Part shown: piece after piece, positions 57,001 through 64,000 of the stretch
Position numbering within the stretch: the stretch's first letter is position 1
Layout of the letters: every line of letters begins with the position of its first letter
NCBI RefSeq assembly: GCF_000003815.2
Contig: NC_049990.1
Location: 8,940,290-9,004,289, forward strand
Reading direction: 5' to 3'
DNA: 64,000 nucleotides
Origin: Branchiostoma floridae
Taxonomy: Eukaryota; Chordata; Leptocardii; Amphioxiformes; Branchiostomatidae
Program-made: the position numbers and the translations under genes
The notes under the pieces: model-generated
What the model saw: only the letters and a program-made list of their open reading frames with translations
What the model was told of the DNA's origin: nothing
Database searches by the model: none

Positions 57001-57255
57001 TTCAGTTCTTATCTTTCTCCAAGGTACTACTAGCCTGATTTTTAAAGAAATTTTAATGCCTTCTTTTTTTCAGACTATCGACGTATGTCCAAGAAGTATG
57101 AGGTGTCTGAACCAAGCCTTCAGCACGTCAGCCTCCCAAGAGGCATTTCTTCCAAAGAAGTCTTCGCTGAAGTGAAGCAGAAACGCTCTATCATTCTGCC
57201 ATTCTTCAACTTTGCTTCAAAGAAGTCATCTAGAAAGGCTTCTGCATTGAATTAA
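23992..57255 (+). CDS. ARHGEF4/SPATA13-like: ASEF-type Rho guanine nucleotide exchange factor (ARHGEF4/SPATA13 family), whole gene
   Basis: Proposed full-length exon set: 23992-24013, 24236-29373, 44897-46489, 48538-48819, 49427-49477, 49712-49868, 50370-50539, 51677-51859, 52251-52436, 52826-53005, 53594-53698, 54112-54239, 54518-54647, 55482-55613, 55967-56051, 56430-56666, 57074-57255. All junctions are GT-AG and in phase, predicting about 2986 residues. From 51677 on, the protein is colinear with vertebrate ASEF/ASEF2: SH3, DH, PH, short basic tail. This family activates Cdc42 and Rac1 and is relieved from autoinhibition by APC binding. The link from the giant exon to 44897 is inferred from phase and strand; the part from 44897 to 57255 (1266 residues) is firm. 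The proposed exon set spans 33 kb, with a 15.5-kb intron. Confidence 0.85.
24236..29373 (+). CDS. ARHGEF4/SPATA13-like: Giant 5.1-kb exon: long disordered N-terminal region of the RhoGEF
   Basis: An uninterrupted frame of 5138 bases after the CTCTACAG acceptor, ending phase 0 at GAG/GTGAGA. The protein is rich in Ser, Thr, Lys and Pro with basic first half and more acidic second half, predicted to be disordered; no folded domain is seen. Visible short motifs: TGIP in basic Ser/Pro context (25573-25584; EB1-type SxIP pattern), KSNSQP (26083-26100; 14-3-3 mode I-like), KSVCF after RR (28945-28959; PP1 RVxF-type docking), basophilic sites RRRHSS and RRTLSL, and three tandem 15-residue EE-rich repeats (29215-29349). 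Codon 24415 is GTG, not a start. The frame continues past the donor to TGA 29541, which would be an intron-retained end. Confidence 0.9.
29215..29349 (+). repeat. Three in-frame 45-bp coding repeats (coiled-coil)
   Basis: Each 45-base unit encodes 15 residues of pattern L-x-x-L-C/S-E-E-x-x-x-E-E-G-x-x, with units starting at 29215, 29260 and 29305. The leucine spacing and charge suggest a short helical or coiled-coil segment right at the end of the giant exon. Confidence 0.85.
29690..29944. repeat. Nested inverted repeats
   Basis: Outer arms TATTCTCCAAG (about 29690) and CTTGGAGAATA (about 29933) enclose further inverted pieces: GCTAGTACTAG against CTAGTACTAGC, and TTTACCTGGGCTCCTGTATG against CATATGGGAGCCCCAGTAAA around 29762-29818. 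This is a complex foldback element in the intron. Confidence 0.6.
30290..30615. mobile_element. Non-autonomous DNA transposon, CAGGGTTGGACAAGT family, copy 1
   Basis: The 15-base terminus CAGGGTTGGACAAGT is repeated inverted at the right end (30601-30615). Internal CACTTGTCCTATCGGGCA and TGCCTGATCGGGTAAGTGGG resemble the second copy at 51469-51636. There is no open frame inside, so it is a MITE. A target duplication is not clear. Confidence 0.75.
31423..31492. repeat. Perfect foldback, 25-bp arms
   Basis: 31423-31447 is the exact reverse complement of 31468-31492, with a 20-base spacer. It is AT-rich and has no other features. Confidence 0.85.
33565..33630 (+). CDS. ARHGEF4/SPATA13-like: Candidate alternative terminal exon of the RhoGEF
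   Basis: A pyrimidine-rich acceptor (TCTGTCTTTGGTTGCACAG) is followed by an open frame of 21 codons, acidic (contains [15 protein letters not shown]), ending in TAA at 33628-33630. The frame is phase 0, matching the end of the giant exon at 29373. Use of this exon would make a protein of about 1741 residues with no SH3, DH or PH. No nearby AATAAA follows, which lowers confidence; the first clear one is near 35320. Confidence 0.4.
   Translation, partial: KVLCVEATEENTEVDSKVDYK
37518..37880. mobile_element. Intact MITE, CAGGGCTCGAA family, copy 1
   Basis: Ends CAGGGCTCGAA and TTCGAGCCCTG form terminal inverted repeats. The element is flanked by the direct duplication ATTAG (37513-37517 and 37881-37885). 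The interior is dominated by GGGTGCACC-type palindromic words and carries no open frame. The 363-base size and structure mark a non-autonomous DNA transposon. Confidence 0.85.
37895..38105 (+). repeat. SINE-like repeat, 3' part, copy related to 59985-60240
   Basis: The order of CCTCACTCCACCCAGGTGTA, GTTGGGGTTGGCAAAG, GAGGGTTGGGCTCTGCCTTC and TCGTGCCCTACACACAGTGG matches the copy near 60060-60180 (CCTCACTACACCGAGGTGAA, GGGGCGGGTTCTGCCTTTCA, CGAGCCCAAACACACGCAGT). The tRNA-like head is missing here. Confidence 0.6.
40407..40502 (+). CDS. ARHGEF4/SPATA13-like: Candidate alternative first exon of the RhoGEF
   Basis: ATG 40407 opens 32 codons (begins [16 protein letters not shown], ends MRQEAK) up to an AAG/GTATTT donor, phase 0. 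This fits the phase-0 acceptor at 44896/44897 directly, giving a protein of about 1298 residues. The local sequence is more GC-rich than its intronic surroundings. The frame is also open upstream for at least eight codons, so the start is not certain. Confidence 0.5.
41674..41791 (+). CDS. Candidate alternative first exon encoding a hydrophobic segment
   Basis: ATG 41674 in good context (GCCATG) with an in-frame TAG upstream (41641). It encodes 39 codons plus one base, ending at a perfect GTAAGT donor. After MLKLLQRF comes [19 protein letters not shown], long enough for a membrane span or signal anchor, then [12 protein letters not shown]. Phase 1 does not fit acceptor 44896 but fits the second acceptor at 44906, ten bases downstream (A + GC gives Ser). 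If real, this isoform would be membrane-anchored. Coding status is inferred from structure only. Confidence 0.35.
42551..42645. repeat. Diverged CAGGGCT MITE fragment
   Basis: It starts CAGGGCTTAC and contains GGGTGCATATGTGCACTTTT and ATGCACCCAATACTGGAGCT, as in the GTGCAC-rich family. The right end is not identifiable. Confidence 0.45.
44030..44155 (+). repeat. Dispersed repeat family R1, copy 2
   Basis: GATCCACTCACAATAGGAAG, AACCCCTACTTTTTGCAATA, AGTGTGGGTTCTAACATGCT and CTCAAACACAGGAC match the order of landmarks in the copy at 13580-13749. Confidence 0.65.
44187..44495. repeat. Diverged MITE of the CAGGGCTCGAA family
   Basis: Termini CAAGGCTTTAAAACTTC and TATTTTGAGCCCTTG are degenerate versions of the family ends. 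The interior has ACACCGGTGTACC and TTGCACAAAAAATTTTGGGA. No target duplication remains. Confidence 0.5.
44897..46489 (+). CDS. ARHGEF4/SPATA13-like: RhoGEF exon: Ser/Pro-rich linker, 531 residues
   Basis: Entered after CCCACCCCTGTAG in phase 0 and ended phase 0 at AAAAG/GTGAGT. The peptide begins [15 protein letters not shown]. It has two 14-3-3 mode I-like sites, KSASEP (45188-45205) and RSQSLP (45407-45424), three SLP(V/S)SP boxes, and two RPVTPKP proline-rich boxes that could bind SH3 domains. There is also a Ser-rich run. No folded domain is visible. A second acceptor, CCCACAG, ends at 44906, ten bases downstream, and would serve a phase-1 donor. The 46490 donor is GTGAGT. Confidence 0.92.
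46589..46687. repeat. Inverted repeat
   Basis: CAGATGTTTCAGGCAG (46589-46604) faces CTGCCTGAAACGTCTG (46672-46687) with one mismatch. Inner CTACCTTTC and GAAAGGTAG also pair. It is an old foldback lying next to the MITE at 46709. Confidence 0.7.
46709..47449. mobile_element. Intact MITE, CAGGGCTCGAA family, copy 2
   Basis: The terminal 15 bases CAGGGCTCGAAATAC are repeated inverted at the right end. The flanking direct duplication is TATCC (46704-46708 and 47450-47454). The subterminal palindrome is CTTGCACCAGTGCAAG. At 741 bases with no long frame it is non-autonomous. It sits in the RhoGEF intron between 46489 and 48538. Confidence 0.88.
48244..48438. mobile_element. piggyBac-like MITE
   Basis: Terminal inverted repeats CCCTTAAACTGCC and GGCAGTTTAAGGG are flanked on both sides by TTAA (48240-48243 and 48439-48442), the target duplication characteristic of piggyBac elements. 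It is 195 bases long and holds two CCCAGATATATCCGG words. It has no coding capacity. Confidence 0.82.
48538..50539 (+). CDS. ARHGEF4/SPATA13-like: RhoGEF middle exons (four), low-complexity linker before SH3
   Basis: Exons 48538-48819, 49427-49477, 49712-49868 and 50370-50539, all GT-AG and in phase. They encode a basic stretch ([10 protein letters not shown]), an acidic Ser/Asp patch ([12 protein letters not shown]), RSRSTP (49808-49825; a perfect 14-3-3 mode I pattern), another SDSESDDD acidic run and a second TGIP motif (50507-50518), ending GQDIDE. The last exon has tandem acceptors TAG and CAG (50366 and 50369), a NAGNAG site that would add or omit one Ala. No folded domain. Confidence 0.9.
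49971..50300. repeat. Diverged MITE of the CAGGGCTCGAA family
   Basis: The left end is CAAGGCTCGCAATACC and the interior has GTGCACC words (AGCTGTGCACCTAATTTTTG, CACCAGTGCACCCACTCCCC). The right terminus is lost. It occupies most of the intron before exon 50370. Confidence 0.5.
51469..51636. mobile_element. Non-autonomous DNA transposon, CAGGGTTGGACAAGT family, copy 2
   Basis: Ends CAGGGTTGAACAAGT and ACTTGTCCAACCCTG (one mismatch). Flanks GTGTG and GTGTA suggest a decayed five-base duplication. The interior CACTTGCCCGATCGGAAG matches the 30290-30615 copy. It lies 40 bases upstream of the SH3 exon. Confidence 0.75.
51677..51859 (+). CDS. ARHGEF4/SPATA13-like: RhoGEF SH3-domain exon
   Basis: The exon encodes a complete SH3 fold: an acidic lead-in, [15 protein letters not shown] (ALYDY position), RAGEVIEV, the DWWWG tryptophan pair, and GWFPAAFVR at the end. 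The ALWDHVTMD signature is specific to the ASEF (ARHGEF4), SPATA13 and collybistin (ARHGEF9) group. In ASEF the SH3 folds back on the DH domain to block GTPase binding. The sequence just before it corresponds to the vertebrate APC-binding region but is short here. Phase 0 at both ends. Confidence 0.96.
52251..54647 (+). CDS. ARHGEF4/SPATA13-like: RhoGEF DH-domain exons (five)
   Basis: Exons 52251-52436, 52826-53005, 53594-53698, 54112-54239 and 54518-54647. The first carries the SH3-DH linker and conserved region 1 ([19 protein letters not shown]). The third has [14 protein letters not shown], and the fourth the conserved region 3 ([20 protein letters not shown]), the part that contacts the GTPase. 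The fifth gives the last DH helix ([20 protein letters not shown]) running into the PH domain. The catalytic DH domain is therefore complete. The sequence is nearly colinear with ASEF and SPATA13, which act on Cdc42 and Rac1. Collybistin is the third member and cannot be ruled out by the DH domain alone. Confidence 0.97.
55045..55235 (+). repeat. Dispersed repeat family R1, copy 3
   Basis: GGCATAACACACCAGTTTCG, then CCTTACACTGGGAAAGACCT, TTTTGATAAAGTG, ACATGCTCAAAGTTTGTCTG and CCTCAAACATGTGAC follow the same order as the copy at 13580-13749. Confidence 0.6.
55482..56666 (+). CDS. ARHGEF4/SPATA13-like: RhoGEF PH-domain exons (three)
   Basis: Exons 55482-55613, 55967-56051 and 56430-56666, in phase. 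The fold reads from [38 protein letters not shown], through [20 protein letters not shown] to the C-terminal helix [14 protein letters not shown] with the invariant Trp. The PH domain of this family supports membrane targeting and DH activity. A basic tail follows ([17 protein letters not shown]). Confidence 0.95.
57074..57255 (+). CDS. ARHGEF4/SPATA13-like: RhoGEF terminal exon
   Basis: The exon gives 60 further residues, including [18 protein letters not shown], ending in TAA at 57253-57255. The short basic C-terminus resembles the ASEF tail. The 3' UTR follows to a likely poly(A) signal near 58739. Confidence 0.93.
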
Positions 57256-58760
57256 ATCTAGAAAGGCTTAAGCCTTAAATTCAATTAAACGTGCTGAGTT
57301 TAGTAAAAGATCAGATTATTCTTAAACATTGTAGTGTATGTTGATAGCTAATTAGCATATGTCACATGTATACTTGTATATAAGAGACTGTACTTCTTTT
57401 AGTTGCATTCATTAACTGAGGCTGGCTAAAAAAAACAAGCAATGAAAACATTTGTTTGAAAAGAAACCCAAAGAACCCTATACAAGTCAAAAGCAATTTT
57501 GACTGTTATCGTTGCCATAGAATATAGCTGTTTTCTTTCCTCTGACAAAATGTATAGAATTGTACTAAAGTTGACCTATTTCCCTAAAAAATAATCAATT
57601 TTGTACACACCATGCTGAGTGTATGATATCTTAGCAATGGTGATATTTTTGCTGTATTAATGTTAAAAAGATGCTGCATAACTTGTAAAATGTAAGATAC
57701 TATTAAAATATTTCCTTGTGTCATCAAATACAGTAAATTTGTAACATGTATTGTTGTAGAGTAAGGTAAATAAGAACATCTTTGTAAAAGGCCTGAGCCA
57801 ACGTATAACAGGCAAATTACTATGTGTTATACCAGTGCCTACTCGGTAAAAATATAATGTAAATATAGAATGTATTGAGTTACTATGTTAGCTTTAGTTT
57901 GGGCATATCAGCTCGGAAAGTGCCATGTAGTTAGATCTAATCCTGAAATAGTGGTATTCTATAAACGGTGAATGATTTTATCAGGTTAGAAAATCAACAT
58001 GATTCTATATTCACAACCAGGCTCTGTATACAATCGACAGTTGACAGTTCTTTACGTTTGGGACCACATTGTTAGCAGCAACACCTTAGCTGCAGTGTGG
58101 GGTAGTACCAGTACAGAATTGCCCTGAAGAATGTTATGGACGGTCATGACACATCGGCTGTCTATTGTATAGATCCTGGCTGTGACTGAAGAATATTGTT
58201 ATCTTGTATTCTAAAACAAGAGTCATTCAAGATACATGTATCTACAGCAAGATAGAATTCTGCCCACCAAAAACTAAATCATGTTAACACAATATTCGTA
58301 TAAAAATTCCGGCTGTAAAGTCTTACCCAGAAATCAGACTATTTTTGTATGAAAATAAGCATATTGTTGAATAAGCAATTTTGCTGGACTCCCAAATTAG
58401 AATGGCAACTTGTTCTACATACTACAAAGGTTAAAGCATCTGCATCATGGTTTCAAAACTCTTGGCTCAAAGTAGATTAATTGAGGTGGCATCCAAAGGT
58501 ATGAAGACTTGTTAGTATAGCTGGCAGATACTGTCCTATAAGTATGAAAATGCTGCACAAACATTCTTGCTGTCAACAAAATAATCTTTAAAAATGCCAA
58601 ATGTACTATTTTGCCATAACATTATACCATAAGTAAGAAATGGAATATGTATAGAAATGTTATTATCTTGGGGCATTTGTTTGTTGATGTACACCTATAC
58701 GTGTAATGTTTTAACATTTCCTCTAAATACCAGTAAAAAATAAAAAAGTTTAACATGTGG
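57256..58760 (+). other. RhoGEF 3' UTR
   Basis: AT-rich non-coding sequence of about 1.5 kb after the stop codon. AATAAA at 58739-58744 in an A-rich context is the best candidate for 3' end processing. Earlier AT-rich variants exist, so shorter UTR forms are possible. Confidence 0.6.
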
Positions 58761-58975
58761 AAATAACGTTTCCTTTTACTGATTCGTGTATTGTGGTTAT
58801 TTTAAATCTTGTATGAAATTCCTAGTAGCTTCCTTCTTGGAGAGGGACGGCGGGGATACCAAATCTACATGTATACTGCTATATGTTGTAACGCTAGTTC
58901 ACCTTTATTCACGGGGTAACCTTTATCCATTACCTAACTATCGAAATTGGAGACAACATTTTCCCAGCGCCTTAC

Positions 58976-59795
58976 GTATAACCACTAATTCAGCACTAAG
59001 GACGGAGTAAGGGCTTGTAATCATTATCTTAGTGTGCACACTCGCGCACTGTTATTTACCGTGTCAAACTAAAACTAACGAGGAGAAAATCATTCCGGCA
59101 AATTTGCATTAAGTGTCGGTTAGGTTTGACTGCATTTTATTTCTGTCAACAATCCGTTTGTGTAACGTTGGTTATTTCATTGCCTAACCACTAATTCAGC
59201 ACTAAGGACGGAGTAAGGCCTTGTAATCATTACCTTAGTGTGCACACTCGCGCTCTGTTATTTACCGTGTATATCTGAAATTAATAAGGAGAAAATCATT
59301 CCGACGACTTTGAATTAAGTGTCGGTTAGGCAAGACTGCATTTTATTTCTGTCAACAATCCGTTTGTGTAACGTTGGTGATTAATTTCATTGCCTAACCA
59401 CAAATTCAGCACTAAGGACGGAGTAAGGACTTGTAATCATTACCATAGTGTGCACACTGGCGCGCTGTTATTTTCTGTGTATATCTGACATTAATAAGGA
59501 GAAAATCATTCCGACGACTTTGAATTAAGTGTCGGTTAGGCAAGACTGCATTTTATTTCTGTCAACAATCCGTTTGTGTAACGTTGGTTATTTCATTGCC
59601 TAACCACTAATTCAGCACTAAGGACGGAGTAAGGCCTTGTAATCATTACCTTAGTGTGCACACTCGCGCACTGTTATTTACCGTGTATTTCTGAAATTAA
59701 TAAGGAGAAAATTATTCCGGCGACTTTGCATTAAGTGTCGGTTAGGGATTATTCCATTTTATTTCTGTCAACAATCCGTTTGTGAAACGTTGGTG
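58976..59795. repeat. 206-210 bp tandem repeat, about four copies
   Basis: The marker ACCACTAATTCAGCACTAAG (or one-base variants) starts at 58981, 59187, 59397 and 59603, spacings 206, 210 and 206. Each copy also holds GACGGAGTAAGG, GTGTGCACACT, a GGAGAAAATCATTCCG block and CTGTCAACAATCCGTTTGTG. Copies differ by scattered substitutions. No coding frame is conserved across copies. Confidence 0.93.
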
Positions 59796-59984
59796 ATTCC
59801 ATAGCGCTTGACAGCAAGTAAGAAAAATACAACAGCGCTTAAATGTATAGCATAAGTCAATTCATGTAGCTTTTGTGTTTTACGGTCAGAGATGGGTGAA
59901 ACAACAGGGATGTTCAATATATACAGACAAAATGTCAGAAAAAAGAAAGTATTTTAAACCATGCTTTTGAGCATTTCTTTGGGT

Positions 59985-60240
59985 CTAGTGGCTAGGTTAC
60001 CGGACATGAGACCGAGATGTCACTGGTTTGAAGTTCAAGAAGCACCTCATACAACTTTCCTCACTACACCGAGGTGAAAAATGGTTGCCCTGTTTCTTTG
60101 GTGGAGGTTAAAGGCAGTAAATGGAGAGGGGCGGGTTCTGCCTTTCAAAACCGAGCCCAAACACACGCAGTAGATCAAGGAGGCTATACCTTCCAAATAT
60201 ATATAACCTCCGACCTTCCAAAACCATATCCAGTTGCTTG
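59985..60240 (+). repeat. tRNA-derived SINE-like element
   Basis: TAGTGGCTAGG resembles a Pol III A box and CTGGTTTGAAGTTCAA, about 35 bases on, a B box (GGTTCGANTCC type). The rest (CCTCACTACACCGAGGTG, GGGGCGGGTTCTGCC) matches the repeat at 37895-38105. This is a decayed SINE and not a functional tRNA: the acceptor stem does not close. Confidence 0.6.
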
Positions 60241-61292
60241 AGTAACTACTTTTTGGCGTACATAGAACCTTCTTTAGTAATGATCAATCAGATCCTACGG
60301 TGCCATAAGATAGTATCAAAGCTGACCAAGGATTGATATCAAAGCTGATCCGGAGTTTAGCCGGCTACGGGAGTCAAACAGGCACGGGAAGTTTGATACT
60401 ATAACTAGACATTACGCACCGTGGATCTGGTTGGAGATTACTTCTTCAGTAGATTAGCAACCGGCTGCCCCTACGGCCTTAGAGAGGCATGGCAAATACA
60501 GTTGTGAAATTAGTGACTAGCGCATTGTTGGTGGTTAATGGCCGTGTATATACTAGTATCTTGCCAATTAGCGCTACAGAGTTCTGGATTTTACATAAAG
60601 TGGTAATAGGCCTTGGGAGAATAACAGCTGCAGTGGGTTACAAAGAATGCTGCAATGTGATCTATAATTTTTTATTAATTTGACAAACGTAAAGACTATT
60701 GGCATTCGTAATTAAAAAAAGGAGAAAATCTCTACCTACTGACAATATCTTTAAAGACCGTTGTACGAAACACAACATTTATTTCCAAGGACGAAGATTA
60801 CAGACTTACCTCGTATGCAACTGAAACCTTGCGTAACTAGCATTAATCAAGGCCATTATATAACGCCCTTGCATTAATTGACCTAAGTCAGTTATGTAGT
60901 GGTTTTCAACGGTGCTCGATCAGCTCATTTCCTTCCAGCATTGACAAGATCGGCTGATGTGTGAAACACCTGGTGATGTTTTGTAAGAGTCAAAATTGGA
61001 TTATGATTTGCGGCAGCACACCAAGCGCGATCGCTGTGAGATGAGTAGTATTGAGTTATATGCTCATAAGTAGTGGAATTGATGACATTTGCGGTTTCAA
61101 AAGGCGTATTTCGTTCCTATGACGATTTTTTCCTTTTGACTTTGAAGCGCTGCTTGCTTCTTTCCCATCAAACAACATCGATGAAAACACGTTGTGTAAA
61201 ACGTGAAAGAAAACATTTCATAACATGCGATGGAAAAGTATATAGGTACACATTTGCAACCATCATTGGACCTTTCGCTACTTGACTATACG
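60241..61292. other. Intergenic, GPCR 5' flank
   Basis: No supportable exon. The frame of the GPCR exon is open upstream to an ATG at 61230, so the last 60 bases may be coding. Confidence 0.5.
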
Positions 61293-61598
61293 ATGGCTGG
61301 GATCGCCAACGGAACCGGACTCGCCGACGACACTAACGGCACGGCCGAAGACGGCTGGCCTACGATCCTTCCCTCCGAACTTAAGGCGACGTTCGTCAGC
61401 CTCATTGACCTGGGTCTCGTCCTGGGGAACGTCTTCGTGGTGGTGGTGATCCTAAGGGCTCCGTCGCTAAGAAACTACACGGGTTACCTGACTGTTTCCC
61501 TGGCGTGCGCAGACATGTTACCGGGTCTGTTGGTCATCCCCTTCAGCGTGAAGCCGGCCTGGACCGGGCACTGGATGTACGGCGAAACACTCTGTATG
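61293..61598 (+). CDS. Class A GPCR, first coding exon (partial; TM1-TM2)
   Basis: ATG 61293 has A at -3 and G at +4; an in-frame ATG at 61230 would add 21 residues. The 102-residue exon has an N-terminus with two NGT glycosylation sites (residues 6-8 and 15-17), TM1 with the GN pair (N46, N1.50), TM2 with LACAD (D74, D2.50) and a proline (P83), then WTGHWMYGETLC with ECL1 Trp94 and C101 (C3.25, the conserved disulfide). It ends phase 0 at ATG/GTAGGT. These are hallmarks of rhodopsin-family receptors and the pattern recalls aminergic receptors, but the ligand cannot be told without TM3-TM7, which lie past the window edge or beyond a long intron. Confidence 0.85.
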
Positions 61599-63732
61599 GT
61601 AGGTGTACACAAATAAATAAAATAGTAGATGTCCACAAGCGTAGTAACATGGAGGTCACTTTCGTCGTAGGACGCGTACGCCGTACGCCTTTTATGTCTT
61701 TCGATTTATCATTTGCAAAATGTAACAAGATATCACCTGTAAAGTCATGACGGCATTGCTGATGTTTGAGAGTCAACATATGGCACGGACAGCTAGCATA
61801 CTAGTACATACTAGTACACGAACATACTAGTAACATAGACAGAGATTTAATTTTGAAGTAAGCCGTCACGTAACAAACCGCCGACAAGGCTTTAAGACAG
61901 AATTTTTGGTAACAAGAAAACTGATCTTTGCACCACACGAACACGACTATTTTTAGAATGTTCTCACTTTGAGATCAATCGTATGAAGATCGTACTACGG
62001 ATGTGACCAGACTCACAGGTGTGTATTGTACGACTGGTATGTATGACAGTAGATTTGGAAAATTATTGGGCAGTCATTCATGTATCGTGTACCTACCTTG
62101 TTCAGCCGTCTTTCGAATGGTCGGGTGGGTCATAGCCTCCACAAAAATCGGACGAAAAATATCTCACGACATATGATGTGTAACTGAGGTTTTAGGTTCA
62201 ACAGGTTTTGTTGTGTTATATGTTTTTATTTGCATAAAGGCGTGGGTGGTGATTTGTCTAGTCGAATATTTCAAATCATAGCAAAGGAAAACGTTGAGAT
62301 ATCAGTCTACAATTTTCCAGAGAGCTCCGCAATTGGATCGTACTCAAAGCTGCCAATTGTTTGGCCTCTTTTTTTTCTTACGTTAATGTTCACCAATGGG
62401 CGAGAGAAGTAACATTATCCTTACTGTGTTTTGAACAAACCTACAAGCGCAAGATGAATGCTTAAAATTTCCAAGGTCAGCGCTTTTTTTTTGGATTAGA
62501 GCCCCCAGGGGAAGCAATTGTAAACTTAAGAGATACAACTAAGTATAAACCGTATCTGTTTATTGCGTGTTATGTGAAGTAGAATTGAGTTACTGCAGGC
62601 ACGCAATATCGTGTATTTTAAGATACTTATGGTAGTCTTCAAGTAGATTTATCGGTGGAAAGGCAGTATGTGTTCAAAGGACCAACATGGTATCCAACCG
62701 GCTCCCGCGGCCGGTTGCATAATAGTTGGCCGCTTGGATACTGCCTTGCCACCGATACATCTACTTGGAGATTTATTACGTAAGGTGGAATCCGACCGAT
62801 CAAAACATTAAGACAAAGTCACCGTTTTGAGCCATTTTTTTTTCAATTTGCCGCTTGAATTTTCCGCCATTCTGTCCACACGGAGTTTTGTGGCCGGAAC
62901 TTGTCAGTAGCTAGGTTATACAAAAAAATAAGAGCTTTCGCCCGGCTCGCTTTCGCACTGTTTACCAAAGCAGGAGCAGTGAAAGTCATGAGAATATGTG
63001 AAAATTGATAGCAAAATCAGATTATCAATAATCGAAAACATTTGTAGTGTTGGCACCAAAATTCTACACCTTTAAACGATTTGAACTGATCATTTTACTT
63101 AATCTAAGATAATATGCTCTCTGCTTCACCAAATGTCCCTTTGTTTGATGAATAAATGGGCTAATTGCTGAAGATCCGGGTCAATTGTGGACTCAAAGCA
63201 AGAGATGATTTACGTTGCTAAGACTGCAAATTGAAGAACAGCTATTCACACACACACTACAAACATTGTTATTACGCTTAGCCCCAGATCTCCTCACACC
63301 GACCTATTTTTCTCGGCACTGTTTTTTATTCATAAGAAAAGTTGACAAACATGTATCCAGAAGTTGTTTTTGAGATCAGCACAAGATTTCGCAACATTGC
63401 ATTGGCCAATAGTTATTTGCGATATAAATGAAGAAAAGAAGAGGAACGTTATTTCATGACAATTGTAAAGGATACAATGTGTGGCAACGTACAAACAAAG
63501 CATACAAAATAGTTGAACTATGTGTGTTATAGTATGTATATAGTTGATTTATTTGGACAGCATGCACTCCGGACAGGGGTAACAGAATATTGTTTTTGAT
63601 ATTGGAACTGTTACCTATTTCAAATTCAATGTCAACTGGACAATCTATTTTTTATTCAAAAATATTATCTGCAGAATCAGAACAATTGTTTCTGATGTTG
63701 AGGCCCCGCTCAAGCCGACACCTGTTAGTTTC
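61599..63732. other. GPCR intron 1 (partial); no second exon seen
   Basis: No exon with TM3 signatures (DRY or similar) was seen up to 64000. The region contains the foldback at 62639-62768 and CTAGTACATACTAGTA-type short repeats near 61797. Confidence 0.5.
62639..62768. repeat. Foldback element
   Basis: CAAGTAGATTTATCGGTGGA and AAGGCAGTAT (62639-62669) pair with ATACTGCCTTGCCACCGATA and CATCTACTTG (62737-62767), with three mismatches. The centre contains a second, GC-rich inverted pair, AACCGGCTCCCG against CGGCCGGTT. Confidence 0.75.
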
Positions 63733-64000
63733 CCTTTTTTATTTATTTTACCAGGAACATACAACTCAGGTCAGACTAGACCTGCTTTTCAGGCAATCCT
63801 GGGCATACATAGAAACAACACAATAACAATAAAGACATATTTCAATAACAACATAGCTGTAAAAATAGCATTACTAAGCAATTAGGTATAAGTCATTTGG
63901 CGCTTAAATGTCCTGAACTTCACCAGACTACGTGATTCGAGAGGCAGCTTGTTCCACAGCTACACGCCGTAGTACTGCAGACTGCCACGAAATGACGTCA
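63733..64000 (-). mobile_element. 3' end of a decayed non-LTR retrotransposon (LINE)
   Basis: Read on the minus strand, the last 100 bases encode RGSLQYYGV, a stop, then LWNKLPLESRSLVKFRTFKR. The LWN-LP-R-F-FK pattern is typical of the extreme C-terminus of non-LTR element reverse transcriptase ORFs. A 3' UTR follows, ending in AATAAATAAAAAAGGG near 63733. The internal TAG and the lack of a continuing frame show it is inactive. The rest lies beyond the window. Confidence 0.65.

Noticed and set aside
59990-60060. Possible functional tRNA gene
   Set aside because: A and B box-like words are present but no cloverleaf closes; the flanks match a second dispersed copy, so it is a tRNA-derived SINE.

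Overview
The window looks like chordate, most probably amphioxus (Branchiostoma), genomic DNA. It is intron-rich, packed with short DNA-transposon remnants and foldback repeats, has one assembly gap (Ns at 13792-14074), and carries genes whose closest recognisable relatives are vertebrate SPRYD7 and ARHGEF4/SPATA13. The taxon is an inference from gene content and repeat style; I could not run a search.

Layout. 1-9000: no supported gene; minisatellite, AT-rich repeats, inverted repeats, and a GC-rich stretch around 5.2-5.86 kb. 9022-11684 (minus): a complete five-exon SPRYD7 gene. 12497-15605 (plus): head to head with SPRYD7 across about 0.8 kb, a complete five-exon FrnE/DsbA-like thiol oxidoreductase gene. 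The first cysteine of its CPWC active site is encoded by an in-frame TGA at 12557, and a SECIS element sits in its 3' UTR at 15496-15562, just before a poly(A) signal. This is a selenoprotein and the main result of the window. 17519-17768: an isolated first-exon candidate with an overlapping uORF. 23992-58760 (plus): a very large ASEF-type Rho guanine nucleotide exchange factor gene (ARHGEF4/SPATA13 family). It has a giant 5.1-kb disordered exon, several possible first exons, an alternative terminal exon, and a textbook SH3-DH-PH block between 51.7 and 57.3 kb. 58976-59795: about four copies of a 206-210 bp tandem repeat. 59985-60240: a tRNA-derived SINE-like repeat. 61293-61598 (plus): the first coding exon of a class A GPCR (TM1-TM2) whose remaining exons lie beyond the window. 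63733-64000 (minus): the decayed 3' end of a non-LTR retrotransposon.

Functions. SPRYD7 and the selenoprotein probably share a bidirectional promoter region. The selenoprotein should be a redox enzyme of the DsbA fold that needs the Sec insertion machinery. The RhoGEF would activate Rac/Cdc42-type GTPases. Its long N-terminal part carries candidate 14-3-3, EB-binding (TGIP) and PP1-docking (KSVCF) motifs, suggesting phospho-regulated cytoskeletal scaffolding. Exon phases at its 5' end suggest several isoforms, including one that would lack the GEF domains entirely.
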